NCBI GenBank assembly: GCA_944323595.1
Contig: CALUTF010000016.1
Coordinates: 1 to 38,559 of the forward strand
Source: Candidatus Gastranaerophilales bacterium
Lineage (GTDB): Bacteria > Cyanobacteriota > Vampirovibrionia > Gastranaerophilales > Gastranaerophilaceae
Length of the DNA stretch: 38,559 bases
Direction: 5' to 3'
Made by a program: the position numbers and the translations under genes. The notes beneath the pieces are model-generated. The model had not been told where the DNA came from and did not search any database. It saw only the letters and a program-made list of their open reading frames with translations. Of the stretch, positions 1-8,529 are shown in pieces. Numbering within the stretch: the first letter of the stretch is position 1; every line of letters begins with the position of its first letter.

Positions 1-9
1 TTATCTTGC

Positions 10-24
10 GAGGATATGTTTATG
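10..24 (+). promoter_or_regulatory. Ribosome binding site and ATG of the autotransporter 1 leader
   Basis: GAGG at 10-13 lies 8 nt before ATG at 22-24, the best initiation site upstream of autotransporter 1. The same arrangement (GGAGG, 7 nt, ATG) starts its paralogue at 13523. The ATG frame meets TGA at 97-99 because of the length of the G-tract at 81-91, so this site decides whether autotransporter 1 is on or off. Confidence 0.7.
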
Positions 25-99
25 TCAAACACGGTTTTTACTACACTGCCCAAATTAAGCAATAATAGCCTTTTCTCCGAGGGGGGGGGGGCAAATTGA
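22..99 (+). other. Leader ORF of autotransporter 1, frame-broken by the G-tract
   Basis: From ATG 22 the frame encodes about 25 residues, ends in a glycine run from the G-tract and stops at TGA 97-99. If the tract were 12 or 9 G instead of 11, the frame would run on through SEGGGGKLNSRTLLAALL (12 G) or SEGGGKLNSRTLLAALL (9 G) into the autotransporter body. The paralogue reads LRGGGVTSKALMAALL at the equivalent place. I read this ORF as the 5' end of the autotransporter gene in an OFF state rather than as a separate gene. The gene would encode about 1293 residues in the 12-G state. Confidence 0.65.
81..91 (+). repeat. Homopolymeric G11 tract (candidate phase-variation switch)
   Basis: Eleven consecutive G at 81-91, preceded by CCGA and followed by CAAATTG, in otherwise AT-rich DNA. 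It sits between a good ribosome binding site with ATG (10-24) and the signal-peptide hydrophobic core. Runs of this length slip readily during replication. One more G or two fewer joins the upstream ATG frame to the long frame. An assembly error in homopolymer length would mimic the same picture. Confidence 0.85.
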
Positions 100-3000
100 A
101 TTCTAGAACCCTCTTAGCTGCTTTATTAATCGGGGCTACTCCGGTCTACGCCGATGATTTTTCTATCCCCGATTTTTATGATAACTCTGCTTACTGTTTA
201 ACCAGAGTTGATCAAGCTGGGGACAACACCATTACTAAATTTGAGTACAATACTGCGACTCAAACCTTTGAGCCTGTTTTCTACAGGGTTGATTTAAAGC
301 AGACTGAATTTGGCGAGGGCTCGTTAAGTCAGGAATTTCAAATCCCGATTTTACATGGTAATGGTAATGTTAATATCAAGTTTAACTACGATGACGCCAC
401 TACCGGCAACTATGAACACATTTATAAGGATATAACAAAAGACCTCGGCATAGTGACAAACGCTGATATTCCGGAAGATCGGGAAATTATTAAAATAGGA
501 GGCGTTGTCGAGATTGAATCTGACATCGTAGAAAATGCTATTTTTCAAAACAATACAATAACAGGAGGCTCCAGAGTCAGTGGAGAAAACTCAACAGATT
601 TAGCCGTAAGCGTTAGTTTCAAAGGCGGTGCCCTATACAACGACAAGAATTTAAACAAAATTGAAGCTGATTTTATAGGTAATGCAAACGAAGCAAAAAA
701 ATTAAGCGGCATATATGTTGGCGTTACATCTAATGGCGGCGCAATATATAACGACACGAACGGCTCTATTGGTGAAATTAACGGAAATTTTATTAACAAC
801 ACCACTATTGATTCCGGAGATGCCATATATAATGCAGGAACAATTAATAATATAAACGGCATTTTCTATAACAATGGAAGCTCCAATAACGGAGAAATAG
901 GCGACATATCCGCAATTTTTCTTAATAATGCCGGTCTGGCTAACTCTGGAACAATTGAATCTGTTCAAAGCACTTTTATTGGCAGTTCTTACGCTGGACT
1001 AAGGAACCATTCTGATGGACGTATCGTTAATATAAACAGTGATTTTATAGGCAATGACACAGGTATTTCTAATAATGGATACATTGGCACAATCACAGGC
1101 AATTTTGTTGGACAAGACACGGGGATAAGTAATGGTAGCGGAACAACTATTGAAAAAATCAAAGCAAACTTCATAGGTTCACAAGATTATGCTATCTACA
1201 ATGGATATTCTTTTGGTACAAACATAGGCTCAATTGAAAGTAATTTTGTTGATAATGATGTTGCAATTTATAGTAATGCGGCAGAAGCTAGTTCAGGATA
1301 TGTCAATATTGATAATATCTCCAGTAATTTCATAAACAATACAACTGCTATACACAATACCGACACAACAAATATTTCACAGATATCTAATTCACTCTTT
1401 TTAGAAAATTCCGGCGGCGGGGCTATTGTAAATACTTATACTACATATAGAGGAGGTCTTATAGGGGATTATAGCACAATAGATAAGATTATTAACTCAA
1501 ACTTTTATAATAATTCAAGGATTTCAAGTGATGATGATATTTCGGGCGGAGCTATTTACAACACAAGTAATCTTGGAGAAATAATAAACTCTTCATTCTA
1601 CAATAACTACGCTAAATCAGAAAACGGAACCGCAAAAGGCGGAGCTATTTATACAACAGGTTTGCATATTGAGACAATAGATTATAACAATCATTATAGA
1701 CCGGCTTCTTTAGTTATTTCTGCAAAAGACGGCGGCTCCAGTGTATTTTCAGGCAACTATACCGAATCCAATGGCGTACAAACTCCTAACGCTATATATT
1801 TAGGTGCCGGTCCTGAACAGGAATTTGAAGATGTGATTGCATATATTGATACGCAATCTGTTGTAACACAAGATATCACCACCAAAGCGATACCAACTCT
1901 TATTCTTGATGCATCCACAAATGGTGTTATACAATTTGATGATCAAATTGACGGCACGATTGAAAACACTGAAACAATTACTACCACAGGAGACTTAACT
2001 GTTAGTCAATACTACATTGATGACTATGGTTCAACCGTTGAAGAATTTATTGAATCTGCAAAAACTAACCAGCCTTACTGGTATGATGAAAATATGACCG
2101 ATGAAGAAATTCTTCAAACTGCCTACGATAGAAATTGGTTAGTTGCAACAAATGAACAGTCATCAACGGAAATAAGCAACGACGCATATTATCTTCAAAT
2201 CACAGGTGATGAAACAGGTAAAGTTATTTTAAACAACGACGTAACTGCACACACCTTTGACGACGAGGGAAATGTTACCGCGCAAGCTCCAGTTAACATT
2301 AGCCTTGAAAATACTAATTTGTATTTAGGCGCCCGCGACGATATCTTTGACGGCAACAATCTGAACCTGAAAAGCGGTTTTATGTCTATGGTTAATGACT
2401 CCGCAGGCATCTCTGCGCTCAATAATCTTACCGTATCAGGCGATGTTAATTTCGCGGCTGATGTTGATTTAGCTAACAAAGAAATGGATAGATTTACTGC
2501 TGCTGAATACGGTGAACATACAGGAAACATCAACGTTGTCGGCATGAACCTCTTATCCGACGCTGTTCAGGGTGAATCTGTCACCGCTGTCTATTTCGCT
2601 GAACCTGACCTAAAAAATAACGTTGTTAACGCTATCTCAGGTGGCACAGGGGATCTTCCCGACAGCTTCCAAACAACTGCTTACACACCTATATACAAAT
2701 ACAATGTTATCTACGACAAAGACAATCAATACGACGGTAAAGGCGACGGCGGTTACTTCGTTTTTGCCAAAGGTGACATTATTCTGCCTGACGAGCCCGA
2801 TGAACCGGATGAACCTAATTTACCTATTCCGCCTACAGGTGGCGGAACCACAGGCAACCCGTCTGATGCGTTCAACCCTGCTGTTCTGGCAACTCCTGTC
2901 GGTAATCTTGCTGCAGGGCAAGCTGCTATGAACGAAGCGTTCAAATACGTCTTCGAACACGCTGATGCATTTACTCAATTACCATCTATGGAGCGTTACG

Positions 3001-3902
3001 CTAAAATCAATGCTAACAAATATGCATTAAGTACTGACTTCAACGAAAACTTACCGTCATACGCTGAACAGCTTCATAACAATGCTGTCTGGTTCAGACC
3101 GTATACCACTTTTGAAACCATGAACATTAAAAACGGACCTAAAGTTGACGCCATCACTTATGGTTCTCTTGTTGGCTTCGACGGCGACTTCAAAGAAATG
3201 AAAAATGGCTGGAGCAGAATCTTCACTGGTTATGCAGGTTATATGGGTTCCAGTTTAAATTATAGCGGCGTCGATACTACTATGAACGGAGGTTTGTTAG
3301 GCTTCACCGAAACTTTCTACAAAGGTAACTTCTGGACTGCTATCACTGCATCCGCAGGTGCTTCTGTTGGTGAATCACATACTATGTACGGTAAAGAAGA
3401 TTATACTTCTCTTCTTGCTGGTGTCGGGTCTAAAACAGGGTATAACTTCGAGTTCAAAGACGGTAAGTTCATTATCCAGCCGATTATGTTCTTGTCTTAT
3501 ACCTTTGTTAACACCTTTGATTATAAAAATGCGGCTGGAGTTAGCATAGAAAGTGACCCGTTACACACTATTCAATTAAACCCTAGTGTTAGGTTCATTG
3601 CGAACCTCAAGGGCGGTTGGCAGCCATACGCTTCTGTTGGTATGGTCTGGAACTTAATGAATGAATCTAAAGTTACTGCTAATAACGTTAAGCTTCCTGA
3701 AATGAGCGTTAAACCTTATGTAGAATATGGTGTTGGTGTTCAACGTAACTGGGCTGACAAGTTCACTGCTTTCTTGCAAGCTATGATTCGTAATGGAGGA
3801 AGAAACGGTGTTGCTCTCACAGGCGGCTTCCGCTTCATGCTCGGCTCTGAACCTAAAAACTCCGACAAACCTAAGGTTAAAAAAGAGATTAAATCTCTTT
3901 AG
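96..3902 (+). CDS. Autotransporter 1: Pmp-like beta-helix passenger with C-terminal barrel; probably phase-OFF
   Basis: A large exported surface protein expected to thread its passenger through its own C-terminal barrel (type V secretion). Numbered from TTG 96: hydrophobic core LLAALLIGATPVYA with cleavage before DD; a passenger at about 140-520 rich in FxxN tetrads (FIGN, FINN, FYNN) and several GGA[ILV] motifs, the repeat signature of chlamydial polymorphic membrane proteins; a less repetitive region to about 880; an acidic PDEPDEP linker near 905; and a barrel of 349 residues (920-1268) almost identical to that of the gene at 13523. The terminal strand GGFRFMLGS is followed by a Lys-rich tail instead of ending in Phe. 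TTG 96 is the only start candidate left in this frame, because the frame is closed by TAG at 66-68. The paralogue suggests the true start is ATG 22, out of frame at present. Ligand or host target cannot be told from sequence. Confidence 0.85.
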   Translation: MNSRTLLAALLIGATPVYADDFSIPDFYDNSAYCLTRVDQAGDNTITKFEYNTATQTFEPVFYRVDLKQTEFGEGSLSQEFQIPILHGNGNVNIKFNYDDATTGNYEHIYKDITKDLGIVTNADIPEDREIIKIGGVVEIESDIVENAIFQNNTITGGSRVSGENSTDLAVSVSFKGGALYNDKNLNKIEADFIGNANEAKKLSGIYVGVTSNGGAIYNDTNGSIGEINGNFINNTTIDSGDAIYNAGTINNINGIFYNNGSSNNGEIGDISAIFLNNAGLANSGTIESVQSTFIGSSYAGLRNHSDGRIVNINSDFIGNDTGISNNGYIGTITGNFVGQDTGISNGSGTTIEKIKANFIGSQDYAIYNGYSFGTNIGSIESNFVDNDVAIYSNAAEASSGYVNIDNISSNFINNTTAIHNTDTTNISQISNSLFLENSGGGAIVNTYTTYRGGLIGDYSTIDKIINSNFYNNSRISSDDDISGGAIYNTSNLGEIINSSFYNNYAKSENGTAKGGAIYTTGLHIETIDYNNHYRPASLVISAKDGGSSVFSGNYTESNGVQTPNAIYLGAGPEQEFEDVIAYIDTQSVVTQDITTKAIPTLILDASTNGVIQFDDQIDGTIENTETITTTGDLTVSQYYIDDYGSTVEEFIESAKTNQPYWYDENMTDEEILQTAYDRNWLVATNEQSSTEISNDAYYLQITGDETGKVILNNDVTAHTFDDEGNVTAQAPVNISLENTNLYLGARDDIFDGNNLNLKSGFMSMVNDSAGISALNNLTVSGDVNFAADVDLANKEMDRFTAAEYGEHTGNINVVGMNLLSDAVQGESVTAVYFAEPDLKNNVVNAISGGTGDLPDSFQTTAYTPIYKYNVIYDKDNQYDGKGDGGYFVFAKGDIILPDEPDEPDEPNLPIPPTGGGTTGNPSDAFNPAVLATPVGNLAAGQAAMNEAFKYVFEHADAFTQLPSMERYAKINANKYALSTDFNENLPSYAEQLHNNAVWFRPYTTFETMNIKNGPKVDAITYGSLVGFDGDFKEMKNGWSRIFTGYAGYMGSSLNYSGVDTTMNGGLLGFTETFYKGNFWTAITASAGASVGESHTMYGKEDYTSLLAGVGSKTGYNFEFKDGKFIIQPIMFLSYTFVNTFDYKNAAGVSIESDPLHTIQLNPSVRFIANLKGGWQPYASVGMVWNLMNESKVTANNVKLPEMSVKPYVEYGVGVQRNWADKFTAFLQAMIRNGGRNGVALTGGFRFMLGSEPKNSDKPKVKKEIKSL
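2853..3902 (+). repeat. Barrel-coding block 1, near-identical to 16865-17914
   Basis: These 1050 bases (350 codons with stop, no indel) match the 3' end of the second autotransporter at 16865-17914. Some stretches are identical even at third positions, for example about 3515-3630 against 17527-17645. Other stretches (about 3150-3260) carry scattered synonymous changes. The passengers upstream are much more divergent. Both copies point the same way, about 14 kb apart. Confidence 0.85.
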
Positions 3903-3998
3903 CAAACATGATGTTTGCATCAATAAGACTCTTCAACTTTCAAATTGGCGCCTTTTGAAGATATTCAAGAAATTTTAAATATTTTTACAATGGAGGCT
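3902..3998 (+). repeat. Dispersed intergenic repeat, copy A
   Basis: It starts on the stop codon of autotransporter 1 with the palindrome GCAAACAT-G-ATGTTTGC (3902-3918), followed by ATCAATA-GACT and a core at about 3946-3998 that begins GGCGCC and ends GGAGGC around an imperfect TTCAA...TTTAAA palindrome. It is the most diverged of four copies; the others have cores at 12535-12584, 12798-12846 and 17983-18033. All four lie in the same orientation. The rest of the gap to 4177 holds a weak inverted repeat (GTGAATA / TATTCAC) but no gene that I can see. Confidence 0.6.
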
Positions 3999-4177
3999 TG
4001 TGCATAGACTGTGTTTCCATCCCAGCTAGGACGAGGACTAGGGCGGGGGAATATAGAATGAGTGAATATGTCCGATAATTAATCAGTCGTTGTAAAATTC
4101 CCGCAGAGCCTGATTTTATATATGAACTTATTCACTTTGCACTCTAATTTAATCTGCAATTGATTTCAAAGTGGTAT

Positions 4178-5338
4178 CTATTCAGAAACAGAATTTAAGT
4201 TTTTAACAAAATCCGCAATTTTATATGCTTCAATTGTTCCGACTTTTATTTTGAAATCTAATCCGGCTTTTTGAAATTCTTCTTCCAGTTCTTCTTTCAT
4301 GTGAGAAAGCAAGCCGGGGATAATTATTTCTCTTGTTTTTACCCTGTTTTGTAAATCAAATTTTTTCAATGTATTAGCAACCATTTTGGACGTAAATTTT
4401 TCTGCGGACCAAGCTGTAAGTACACTCATTCCGTCTGCAGGGGTTACCACAAGATAAGACGGAACATTCAGGCTTTCAAGTTCATTTGCTACCGCATAAA
4501 ATGTCAATGCAAAATTTGTTGTCATAAATATTATTGAATTTTCATCAGGATTATTGAATTCATATACCTTTGCCTCAACCTGTAAAGGTTTCTGCGGATC
4601 TGTAAATATGTTCTGGCGAAGCGTCATCAATGTCGCCATCAGAGTTTCATCAAAATCTTCAAATAAAAGCATATTTGCATATTTGCAGATATAAAAGCTT
4701 GCCTTTGCACAAAGCTCGTTCATATCGTCTTGATGTTCAAAGTATACATATACCGGATTTGCAAAATTTTCATCATGTTCTTTTATTGCACAGTGTCTGG
4801 CAAAAATCAGACGTAAAATAGTTTCCTGAAATGTCGGTGCGTTCGCTTTTATCAACGGAAGCTTTTTGAGTTCCTCCATTGTAATTAAATTTTTATATGC
4901 CGAAACCTTGTGCATAATTTCATTGTCTGCATTTTTCAGCACTATGAAATCTACTTTTAATTTCTCATCAATTCTTGTTATTTCAAAACTTTCAATACGC
5001 TGCAATTTTTCATACCAGCCTGTTTGTGTCGTATCAATTACAATACCGATAGCGGTTCTGTTTACAAATGTTTTTTCGTGCCGGTATAATACATTTTCGC
5101 CGCCCACTTTGACTCCGCAAATTTCTACTGTTTTTTGCGGTTCTTTAAGATGGAGCGCAAATTTTTCTTTTAATTCTTCTGATGCATATGGGCAGTTTGT
5201 TATATCAATTTGTTTTTTTGCAAGTTTCAGTGCAAATGCCATACAGGTTGCACAGCCGCAAGCTTTGCAATTTGTATGTTCTGCTTTTTTAGAACCGGGA
5301 AGATATTTAAATATTTGCAATCCTGATAATTCTGTCAT
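4178..5338 (-). CDS. acsC: Corrinoid iron-sulfur protein large subunit-like (AcsC/CdhE, gamma), compact form
   Basis: Resembles the large subunit of the corrinoid iron-sulfur protein, which carries a methyl group on cobalamin in the Wood-Ljungdahl pathway. The N-terminal [4Fe-4S] motif is intact: C24-x2-C27-x4-C32-x16-C49. Further family landmarks follow: VLYRHEKTF (about 80-90), LRQNIFTDPQ (about 240), PDENS, then the C-terminal cobalamin-binding part with TTNFALTFY, SVLTAWSAEKF and IIPG. At 386 residues it is clearly shorter than the usual 440-450; the loss appears to fall in the middle of the TIM barrel. Its ATG overlaps the stop of the small-subunit gene by 4 nt (ATGA), so the two are translationally coupled. 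No CODH/ACS catalytic subunit or methyltransferase gene lies in the window. A role in methyl transfer outside acetyl-CoA synthesis, such as methionine formation as proposed for Dehalococcoides, is inference. Confidence 0.85.
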   Translation of the reverse strand: MTELSGLQIFKYLPGSKKAEHTNCKACGCATCMAFALKLAKKQIDITNCPYASEELKEKFALHLKEPQKTVEICGVKVGGENVLYRHEKTFVNRTAIGIVIDTTQTGWYEKLQRIESFEITRIDEKLKVDFIVLKNADNEIMHKVSAYKNLITMEELKKLPLIKANAPTFQETILRLIFARHCAIKEHDENFANPVYVYFEHQDDMNELCAKASFYICKYANMLLFEDFDETLMATLMTLRQNIFTDPQKPLQVEAKVYEFNNPDENSIIFMTTNFALTFYAVANELESLNVPSYLVVTPADGMSVLTAWSAEKFTSKMVANTLKKFDLQNRVKTREIIIPGLLSHMKEELEEEFQKAGLDFKIKVGTIEAYKIADFVKNLNSVSE

Positions 5339-6087
5339 ACAAAAGCCCTCATCGTTGCCAGTGTTTCAGGATGTTTAATTACAACTATGTTTGCTCCGCT
5401 CGCAAAGACTGCACTTGCAGAGGCAATTTCTATCATAACTGCAGCTTTTTCATTTTCTTTTGCTTCTTTTGTTTTTAAAGACTCTTCGCAAACAAAACTG
5501 ATAACTGGCATATTCAGATAATTATCCCCGTTTAGCCCCTCAAGTTTTATTTTTTCCATAATACTGTAGCCGTATTCAAGCCCGTATCCAAGCCCGCCTA
5601 TATCAGTATCTATGAAAATTTTTTCAGGAGAAAGACCTAAGTCAATTGATAAAATATTTAATTCCTTACACAGATTAATATCTATTGGTGAACGTAAAAC
5701 AATACTGTGTTTTCCTTTTATAACCTCTGGTACTATTGTTTTATACGTATTTTCATTAGCAGATGCGATTATACATGGCTGTTTTAATTCTTTTATAAGT
5801 GCCGGCAGGAGAATTTTATCAATTGCATCATTGTTTGTACCTCTTACCATAAGCGGTTTTGTAATAAGAGGAATGAGTTCTTTAAGCATTACAGCAGCAT
5901 CTGCAACTTCTTTATCCGAGTCTATATTAAACCTCAAGCCCAAAATATCGCAATCAGTATTTTGGGCAAGGTTTATAAGTTCTTTTCTATCATTAGTCTT
6001 GTAGTAATCCTGCACGATTTGAAAACTGTTTTCCGGTTTAAAAATATCCAGTTCCAGCGCCAGAAGTTTTTGGTTATGCTCTTTCAC
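5335..6087 (-). CDS. acsD: Corrinoid iron-sulfur protein small subunit-like (AcsD/CdhD, delta)
   Basis: A TIM-barrel protein of 250 residues matching the small subunit of the corrinoid iron-sulfur protein, which forms a heterodimer with the large subunit encoded next. Landmarks: [10 protein letters not shown] (about 108), [13 protein letters not shown] (about 132), and [19 protein letters not shown] (about 164), the family's LGYGLEY signature. The usual length is just over 300; the N-terminus here is short. The start is GTG at 6087, inside the end of ftsH (14 nt overlap). Its stop overlaps the next start by 4 nt. The ftsH-acsD-acsC order with overlaps indicates one transcript. Confidence 0.85.
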   Translation of the reverse strand: MKEHNQKLLALELDIFKPENSFQIVQDYYKTNDRKELINLAQNTDCDILGLRFNIDSDKEVADAAVMLKELIPLITKPLMVRGTNNDAIDKILLPALIKELKQPCIIASANENTYKTIVPEVIKGKHSIVLRSPIDINLCKELNILSIDLGLSPEKIFIDTDIGGLGYGLEYGYSIMEKIKLEGLNGDNYLNMPVISFVCEESLKTKEAKENEKAAVMIEIASASAVFASGANIVVIKHPETLATMRAFV

Positions 6088-7957
6088 TCTTTACTTTATC
6101 CATTATTGCTTCAAATTCTTTTTCGTCCAGAGTTTCTTTTTCAAGAAGTTCTTTTGAGAGAGCTTCCAGCATATCGCGGTTATTTTGAAGAAGTTCTTTT
6201 GTCATCTCATATCTGCCGTCGATAATTTTTTTGATTTCAGTATCAATTTCATAAGCTACCTGTTCAGAGTAATCTCTCTGATGACCGAAATCTCTTCCCA
6301 TAAAAATATGTTCCTGATTTTTTCCGTAAGTCATATTGCCGAGTTTTTCAGACATACCCCAGGCGGTAACCATTTTTCTTGCAATGTTAGTTACGTTTGT
6401 AAGGTCTTGTGAAGCGCCCGTACTTACTTTATCAGGTCCGTAAACAATTTCTTCCGCTGCACGTCCGCCGAGTGAGACGGCAATTTCTGCCAGAAGTTTT
6501 GCTTTGCTGGTGTGGACTTTTTCGTCTTTTGGTCTTGTCCAAGTTATACCAAGTGCGTAGCCTCTAGGGATAATTGATACTTTATGAAGTTCGTTTGAAT
6601 CTTTCAAAAGTTTTGCAACAAGCGCGTGACCTACTTCGTGATAAGAAGTAATTTCTTTATCCTCATCAGTCATTACTTTGCTTTTCTTTTCAATACCTGC
6701 AATTACACGGTCAATTGAAGCATCTATATCTTCCATTTCAATTTGCGGTTTGTTATTTCTTGCAGCGAGAAGTGCAGCTTCGTTCAAAAGATTCTGTAAG
6801 TCTGCTCCGGTAAAGCCCGGTGTGCGTTTTGCAAGAACTTTTAAATCCACTTCGTCAGATATTTTTTTGTTTTTAGCGTGGACTTTCAGAATTTCTTCTC
6901 TGCCTTTAACGTCAGGTGCGTTAATATAAATCTGTCTGTCAAAACGTCCGGGTCTTAAAAGCGCGTTATCCAGAATATCAGGTCTGTTTGTTGCGGCTAT
7001 TACGATTATATTTGTATTTTCGTCAAAACCATCCATTTCAACAAGTAACTGGTTAAGGGTTTGTTCGCGCTCATCGTGTCCGCCGCCCATACCGGCACCG
7101 CGCTGACGTCCTACAGCATCAATTTCATCAATAAATATAATACATGGTTGATGTTTTTTAGCTTGATCAAACAAATCTCTTACACGGCTTGCTCCGACAC
7201 CGACAAACATTTCAACGAAATCAGAACCGCTTATTGAGAAAAACGGAACACCTGCTTCTCCGGCAACGGCTTTTGCCATCAAAGTTTTACCTGTCCCCGG
7301 AGGTCCGACTAGAAGAACTCCTTTTGGAATTCTCGCACCGAGTTTAATATATTTATCACCGTTTTTGAGAAAATCGACTATTTCTTCAAGTTCTTGTTTT
7401 TCTTCATCTATACCGGCAACATCTTTGAAGTTTGTTTTTACTTTGCTGTCAAGAAGCATTTTAGCTTTGCTTTTGCCAAAAGACATTGCCTGAGAGCCGC
7501 CTGCCTGCAAACTTTTTGCCATAAACACCAGAACAAGAATGAAAAACAACGGCAGGAGCAGTGAACCTAATATTCCTATTAACTGGGAAGATTCTGACGG
7601 CTTTTTTACACTAATATCAACATCTGCAGCTTCAAGCTTTTTAACCAGCTCTGGATCGTTTGGTGTTAAAACTCTATACTGAAGCTGTGGAGTTTGTTTT
7701 TCTATTGCAAAAGGGTTTACATCTGCTGTATTTTTTTGTGCAGGCTGAGCTTCCGGTTGATTTTTAGGTATTGCTATCAAAAAATCCGGTCCCTGTTCTA
7801 CTTTTTTAAATTCCCCGTTTGCCAGTCTTTCCAGAAAATTTGAATAAGAAATTTCTGATGTACTGGTTGTAGGTCCTGCCATAAATACTGATGAAACAAA
7901 CACCAGTACTACTATTGCGAGAACGATATACATACCTGCTGATTGATTTTTATTCAT
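6074..7957 (-). CDS. ftsH: ATP-dependent zinc metalloprotease FtsH
   Basis: Membrane-anchored AAA+ protease that extracts and degrades membrane and short-lived cytosolic proteins. Length 627 is typical. Two membrane segments (about 8-28 and 125-147) flank a periplasmic domain. AAA+ module: Walker A GPPGTGKT 218-225, Walker B IIFIDEID 273-280, second region of homology RPGRFDR 335-341. Protease: HEVGH 440-444, with D518 in TGASQD as likely third zinc ligand. GAGAGGG precedes the ATG at a suitable distance and TATAAT lies upstream. It is the first gene of a set with the two CFeSP-like genes, whose reading frames overlap its end. No unusual residue was seen. Confidence 0.97.
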   Translation of the reverse strand: MNKNQSAGMYIVLAIVVLVFVSSVFMAGPTTSTSEISYSNFLERLANGEFKKVEQGPDFLIAIPKNQPEAQPAQKNTADVNPFAIEKQTPQLQYRVLTPNDPELVKKLEAADVDISVKKPSESSQLIGILGSLLLPLFFILVLVFMAKSLQAGGSQAMSFGKSKAKMLLDSKVKTNFKDVAGIDEEKQELEEIVDFLKNGDKYIKLGARIPKGVLLVGPPGTGKTLMAKAVAGEAGVPFFSISGSDFVEMFVGVGASRVRDLFDQAKKHQPCIIFIDEIDAVGRQRGAGMGGGHDEREQTLNQLLVEMDGFDENTNIIVIAATNRPDILDNALLRPGRFDRQIYINAPDVKGREEILKVHAKNKKISDEVDLKVLAKRTPGFTGADLQNLLNEAALLAARNNKPQIEMEDIDASIDRVIAGIEKKSKVMTDEDKEITSYHEVGHALVAKLLKDSNELHKVSIIPRGYALGITWTRPKDEKVHTSKAKLLAEIAVSLGGRAAEEIVYGPDKVSTGASQDLTNVTNIARKMVTAWGMSEKLGNMTYGKNQEHIFMGRDFGHQRDYSEQVAYEIDTEIKKIIDGRYEMTKELLQNNRDMLEALSKELLEKETLDEKEFEAIMDKVKSERA

Positions 7958-7997
7958 TTAAAATAACCCTCTCATTTTGTCTGTTTTTCTGCTTTTT

Positions 7998-8003
7998 ATT
8001 ATA
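7998..8003 (-). promoter_or_regulatory. Putative -10 element of ftsH
   Basis: On the minus strand the hexamer is a perfect TATAAT, about 40 nt upstream of the ftsH ATG. No clear -35 was found. The 180-base gap between exbD (ends 8138) and ftsH is otherwise AT-rich, with no convincing terminator, so readthrough from the exb genes is possible. Confidence 0.5.
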
Positions 8004-8137
8004 ACTTAAAAACAATAAAAAATAAACACCAATGTGAGTCAATAGTTAATTACTAATATATTAAGCCGATACAAATATTTTTAATTTTTTTAACAGGCGT
8101 CTTTTGTTTAAACTATAAATTCAATATATGTTTTTGT

Positions 8138-8527
8138 TTAAATTTCAGAAACGGAAATACTTGTGATGCCTGAATTTCTGGCATTGTCCATTAATTTAAC
8201 AACAGCACCGTGCGTAGCTTCGCCGTCAGTTTCTATCATCATACCATCAGGATAGTTAGGAGCAGCTGTTTTTAAAGTTGAAGCCAGTTGTTCAACGCCA
8301 ATTTCTTCACCGTCTATATAATATCTGTCATCTGCGGACACGTTCACTGTCAAAATTTTCGGGTCATTTTTCACCTGTTCTGCATCAACATTTTCCGGTA
8401 CAGTAAGATTTAAGCCCTGCTGATCCAGCAAAGGTGCTATTACCATCATGATAATTAACAAAACCAGAAAAATATCTGTTAAAGGTGTTATGTTTATTTC
8501 ATTAAATGTTTCACGTTGACGGCTCAT
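8138..8527 (-). CDS. Biopolymer transport protein ExbD/TolR family, second copy
   Basis: 129 residues with one N-terminal membrane helix and a periplasmic domain, the ExbD/TolR layout. The helix region EINITPLTDIFLVLLIIMMV carries the conserved membrane aspartate (D18), which couples proton flow to the motor in this family. It is the last gene of the tonB-exbB-exbD-exbD set and starts 2 nt after the previous stop. The first 20 residues of the helix are encoded by DNA nearly identical to the neighbouring exbD, whereas the periplasmic halves are clearly different, so the two may form a heteromer or serve different partners. ExbD and TolR cannot be distinguished from sequence alone. Confidence 0.9.
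   Translation of the reverse strand: MSRQRETFNEINITPLTDIFLVLLIIMMVIAPLLDQQGLNLTVPENVDAEQVKNDPKILTVNVSADDRYYIDGEEIGVEQLASTLKTAAPNYPDGMMIETDGEATHGAVVKLMDNARNSGITSISVSEI
8441..8500 (-). repeat. 60-base block shared by the two exbD genes (copy 1)
   Basis: Identical to 8881-8940 except at one base (8486 T against 8926 C). It encodes the N-terminal membrane helix. Flanking coding sequence is far less similar, which suggests local gene conversion or a recent partial duplication. Confidence 0.85.
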
Positions 8528-8529
8528 TT

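Noticed and set aside
96-98. TTG 96 as the simple native start of autotransporter 1
   Set aside because: It is kept as coordinate because the frame is otherwise closed, but the better ribosome binding site and ATG at 22, plus the paralogue's in-frame signal peptide, make a frame-shifted OFF state more likely.
2753-2944. Minus-strand and alternative-frame ORFs inside both autotransporters
   Set aside because: They are antisense or frame shadows of long repeat-coding sequence, without ribosome binding sites or recognised domains.
4178-6087. A complete Wood-Ljungdahl operon
   Set aside because: Only the two corrinoid protein subunits are present; neighbours are ftsH and surface-protein genes.
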